Part shown: positions 23,037 through 25,456 of the stretch, in pieces
Layout: each line of letters starts with the position of its first letter
Position numbering within the stretch: position 1 is the stretch's first letter
Source of the DNA: Promethearchaeota archaeon
GTDB taxonomy: Archaea > Asgardarchaeota > Lokiarchaeia > Sigynarchaeales > SOKP01
Assembly: GCA_004524515.1 (NCBI GenBank)
Contig: SDNV01000027.1
Location: forward strand, 1 to 25,456
Direction of reading: 5' to 3'
DNA length: 25,456 bases
Notes under the pieces: model-generated
What the model was told of the DNA's origin: nothing
Seen by the model: only the letters and a program-made list of their open reading frames with translations
Database searches by the model: none
Translations under genes and position numbers: made by a program

Positions 23037-24326
23037 ATGAAAATAATGAGTGATAAGGTTTACATAATTGGTGTGGGAATGATCAAATTTGGTAAAAATT
23101 TTGAGAAAACAATGAAAAGCATGACGGGGGAATCACTGGGGCTGGTATTAAAAGACTGTAATTTAAAGAAAAGAGACATTGAGGCGGCATGGTTCAGTAA
23201 TTCGGGATGGGGGATGTCTGAGTTCCAACATTGCATAAGAGGACAAGTAGCACTTAGTGCCAATGGACTTGATAAAATACCTATCACCAATGTGGAAAAT
23301 GCTTGTGCGAGTGGTAGTACTGCCTTAAATGGAGCCTGGACTTCAGTAAAAGCGGGAGTATTTGATTGTACATTAGCCATAGGTACCGAAAAAATGTACT
23401 ATCAAAGACCCTCAAAGAGCGGTAAGAAAAGAAGTAGTGGAGGGGGAAGTATGGGAGGTTTTATATCTGGGACGGATGTAGAAAGAACAAGACAACTAAT
23501 TGCGCAATTAAAAAAACAGATACAGGAGGGAAACTTAAAAGCAGCTAAAGAAAAAGGTGGAGATCAAACCCAAGGAAAAAAAGAGCATTCCATGTTTATG
23601 GATTTTTATGCTATGGGTGCGCGCAATCATATGAAAAAGTATGGAACTACCCAACGCCAGTTAGCTGTTATCGCAGCAAAAAACCATAATAATTCCACAA
23701 TGAATCCTCTAGCTCAATATACATTCCCTCAAACTGTAGAGCAGGTTATGGAAGATTATGTTGTAGCCTTCCCTTTAACAAGAGCTATGTGTGCACCTAT
23801 CGGAGACGGCTCGGCCGCTGCTATTCTTTGTTCTGAAAAATTTTTAGATGCACATCCCAATTTAAAAGAAAGAGCTATATCAGTGCAAGCTTCTATATTA
23901 AAATCCGGTTCATGGAAAAGTGATGATATTTGTAAGCGGGCTGCTAAATCTGCTTTTGAAATGTCGGGTCTTAGTCCCGATGATATAAATGTGGCAGAAG
24001 TTCATGACGCGACCGCATTTGGAGAGCTTCATATAATGGAACAAATAGGTTTTTGTCCTATTGGAGAAGGAGGCCCATTTGTGGAAAGTGGAGCAACCGA
24101 ACTTGATGGGAAGATACCCATTAATCCTAGTGGAGGTTTATTAGCTCGTGGACACCCTATTGGTGCTTCAGGTCTTGCCCAAATATATGAATTAGTATCA
24201 CAATTACGAGGAGAATGCAGTGAAAGACAAGTTAAGAATCCTAAAATAGCCCTTGCTGAAAACGGAGGAGGCAATATAGGAGTTGGAGAAGCAGCTTTAT
24301 GCATCCATATTATAGAGAAAGTTTAA
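23037..24326 (+). CDS. Thiolase-family acetyl-CoA acetyltransferase (archaeal/SCP-x type)
   Basis: A 429-residue thiolase. The catalytic Cys is C90 in VENACASGSTAL, EVHDATAFGELH supplies H323, and LARGHPIGASG supplies H373, so the Cys-His-His set of degradative/SCP-x-type thiolases is complete; the last motif is GGGNIGVGEAALCIH. It could join two acetyl-CoA or cleave 3-ketoacyl-CoA. In many archaea this gene lies beside HMG-CoA synthase and a DUF35 protein for mevalonate synthesis; neither is here. Residues about 124-184 form a Lys/Gly/Ser-rich loop (SGKKRSSGGGSMGG, then KKQIQEGNLKAAKEK), longer than I expect. The start is uncertain: ATG 23037 fits a TTTAAATAAA box 23 bp upstream, ATG 23046 gives the shorter family-like N-terminus, and TTG 23019 is also in frame. 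Confidence 0.88.
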   Translation: MKIMSDKVYIIGVGMIKFGKNFEKTMKSMTGESLGLVLKDCNLKKRDIEAAWFSNSGWGMSEFQHCIRGQVALSANGLDKIPITNVENACASGSTALNGAWTSVKAGVFDCTLAIGTEKMYYQRPSKSGKKRSSGGGSMGGFISGTDVERTRQLIAQLKKQIQEGNLKAAKEKGGDQTQGKKEHSMFMDFYAMGARNHMKKYGTTQRQLAVIAAKNHNNSTMNPLAQYTFPQTVEQVMEDYVVAFPLTRAMCAPIGDGSAAAILCSEKFLDAHPNLKERAISVQASILKSGSWKSDDICKRAAKSAFEMSGLSPDDINVAEVHDATAFGELHIMEQIGFCPIGEGGPFVESGATELDGKIPINPSGGLLARGHPIGASGLAQIYELVSQLRGECSERQVKNPKIALAENGGGNIGVGEAALCIHIIEKV

Positions 24327-24373
24327 AACAACCTTAGCGCTTTTTCTCGATTTTTTTATTTAATTTAATTAAA

Positions 24374-25456
24374 CTAAATAAGATTATACTTTTTAGCAAT
24401 TTCTAAAAAAGAATTGGCAAAGTGTTTTACTTGCTCCCAAGTTAAGCCATATGTACTAAATTTCATATCTTTAGAAATGCCCGGAAGCATCCCGATTATA
24501 CCTCTTTCTTTAAACTCATCCCTTACAAAAAATCCTCTTCTGGGGTGATTCTCAGCGACCTCGGCAAATCCGTCAGTAGATACATTTGTTAAAGGGTGAA
24601 TTTTTGGCAATTTTCCTTTAATCTTAACACCTTTTATATTTTTTATCTTATCAATAACATAGTTAATTTTTTTCGCTTCTTCATCAGTATATTCTTTTTG
24701 AGTTCGTTTGACTACAGTGGGAAAACTTGCCATTAAAGTAATTAAGGGAGCGCCATAGACAGGAGGACATCCCATTACATTACAGATTTTGCTTGGAAAC
24801 GATTTAGAAGATATATTTCCTTGAATTTTTGAGTTGTTCATAATATCATCATAAAATTCCTCTTTAAATCCTAATAATCCTATTGGCCCGGATGCGGCCA
24901 TCGATTTATGTCCACTACATGCAATGAAATCGACTTGAAGACTCTTACAATCAATAGGTAAGGTGCCCGCAGAATACGCTCCGTTTAACAAGAAAGGTAT
25001 ATTATATTCCTGACAGATTTTCCCTATCGGTTTTGGGTCATTGTAATTCCCGTATTTGTAATCGACATGCGTCAACAGAACCAATAAGGGCAATTCCCCT
25101 TCATCTTTTATAACTTTTTTAATGATTTTTTCATAGTCAGCAGGATCAATCACAAATTCTGGTTTTCCTGAATTCGGAACCTCGCTCACTTTTAAGTTGT
25201 TATATTCAATCGCTAAATATGAGGTATAATGTGCCAAGCTGTCAATTACTACTGTCTTCCGCTTAGGAAACTTTTTTGCCAAGACGCCCATAATAATTCG
25301 CTTAGAATCTCTTGCAGCGCCCGTTAGCATGATATCATCAATATTTAAAAATCTTGCCATATCTTTTAAAAATTCTACTACTGGAGGATTTTCGATTTTG
25401 TCGATTCTTCCTTTCAAACAATGGTCGCAGAGGCTGTATCCATCTCCGTAAGCTAA
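24374..25456 (-). CDS. pscS: O-phosphoseryl-tRNA:Cys-tRNA synthase, 5' end cut by window edge
   Basis: SepCysS, a PLP enzyme that turns Sep-tRNA(Cys) into Cys-tRNA(Cys) with a sulfur donor, the second step of the indirect cysteine route after SepRS. The frame is open to base 25456; the TTG at 25417 is internal, because the 13 codons before it read AYGDGYSLCDHC, which continues into GRIDKIENPP and matches the family's N-terminal cysteine-containing motif. About 360 residues are present, with perhaps 10-30 missing. VIDSLAHYTSY is the cofactor-ring region, VLLTHVDYKYGN contains the conserved Asp, and CSGHKSMAASGP carries the PLP lysine in S-G-H-K. The Cys residues for persulfide chemistry are in the N-terminal motif and in CNVMGCPP. 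SepRS is not in the window. The gene converges on the thiolase gene with a 47-bp gap. Confidence 0.93.
   Translation of the reverse strand, partial: LAYGDGYSLCDHCLKGRIDKIENPPVVEFLKDMARFLNIDDIMLTGAARDSKRIIMGVLAKKFPKRKTVVIDSLAHYTSYLAIEYNNLKVSEVPNSGKPEFVIDPADYEKIIKKVIKDEGELPLLVLLTHVDYKYGNYNDPKPIGKICQEYNIPFLLNGAYSAGTLPIDCKSLQVDFIACSGHKSMAASGPIGLLGFKEEFYDDIMNNSKIQGNISSKSFPSKICNVMGCPPVYGAPLITLMASFPTVVKRTQKEYTDEEAKKINYVIDKIKNIKGVKIKGKLPKIHPLTNVSTDGFAEVAENHPRRGFFVRDEFKERGIIGMLPGISKDMKFSTYGLTWEQVKHFANSFLEIAKKYNLI

Noticed and set aside
1..25456. CRISPR arrays, rRNA or tRNA genes, insertion sequences with transposases
   Set aside because: Looked for by eye on both strands. No regularly spaced repeats, no tRNA cloverleaf and no transposase or integrase motifs were found.

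Overview
The window looks like a piece of an A+T-rich archaeal chromosome, most likely from an Asgard archaeon (Lokiarchaeia-like). This is inferred from gene content, not from a marker tree. The archaeal signs are a PIN-domain/KH ATPase (COG1855 type), a tRNA-splicing endonuclease (EndA) subunit, Sep-tRNA:Cys-tRNA synthase, an archaeal-type thiolase, and TATA boxes centred about 25 bp upstream of start codons (leaderless style). The Asgard sign is a stand-alone ubiquitin-like protein with a near-terminal Gly-Gly.

Layout. 1-1380 is the end of an amidohydrolase-like/YjbQ fusion cut by the window edge. A 500-bp gap with competing inverted repeats follows (1381-1882). 1883-9975 is all on the plus strand: a membrane-anchored coiled-coil protein, an APC amino-acid permease, a GPH-type symporter, a PHP phosphoesterase, a SIRT6/7-like sirtuin and an MFS transporter. 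10018-14724 is on the minus strand. In transcription order it holds an EndA subunit lacking two catalytic residues, an intact PIN-ATPase overlapping it by 11 bp, a tandem-HNH nuclease gene, and a displaced second copy of only the last 195 codons of the PIN-ATPase, carrying a TGA stop. 14823-15401 (plus) is a HycI-like hydrogenase maturation protease. 15380-20577 (minus) carries a small helical ORF, two paralogous double-flavodoxin proteins, an HD-domain protein, the ubiquitin-like protein and a 62-residue coiled-coil/poly-proline protein. 20788-25456 carries a winged-helix regulator (+), quinolinate synthase NadA (-), a thiolase (+) and SepCysS (-, cut by the right edge).

Most unusual region. 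In 10018-14126 a nuclease gene sits directly behind an intact housekeeping-type gene, and on its far side lies a 586-bp homologue of that gene's 3' end. The homologue has the same length as its counterpart, begins abruptly at one point, and differs mainly at synonymous positions. This is the layout expected if an HNH element inserted into the ATPase gene and brought a replacement 3' end that restored the reading frame, pushing the native 3' end aside. Simple tandem duplication followed by deletion remains possible.

How the genes work together. Three transporters and the PHP enzyme suggest uptake and turnover of organic nutrients. HycI implies a [NiFe] hydrogenase elsewhere, NadA supplies NAD, the flavoproteins suggest redox chemistry, and the EndA subunit and SepCysS serve tRNA biology. 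The genes are mostly separate units; the only tight translational coupling seen is EndA with the PIN-ATPase.
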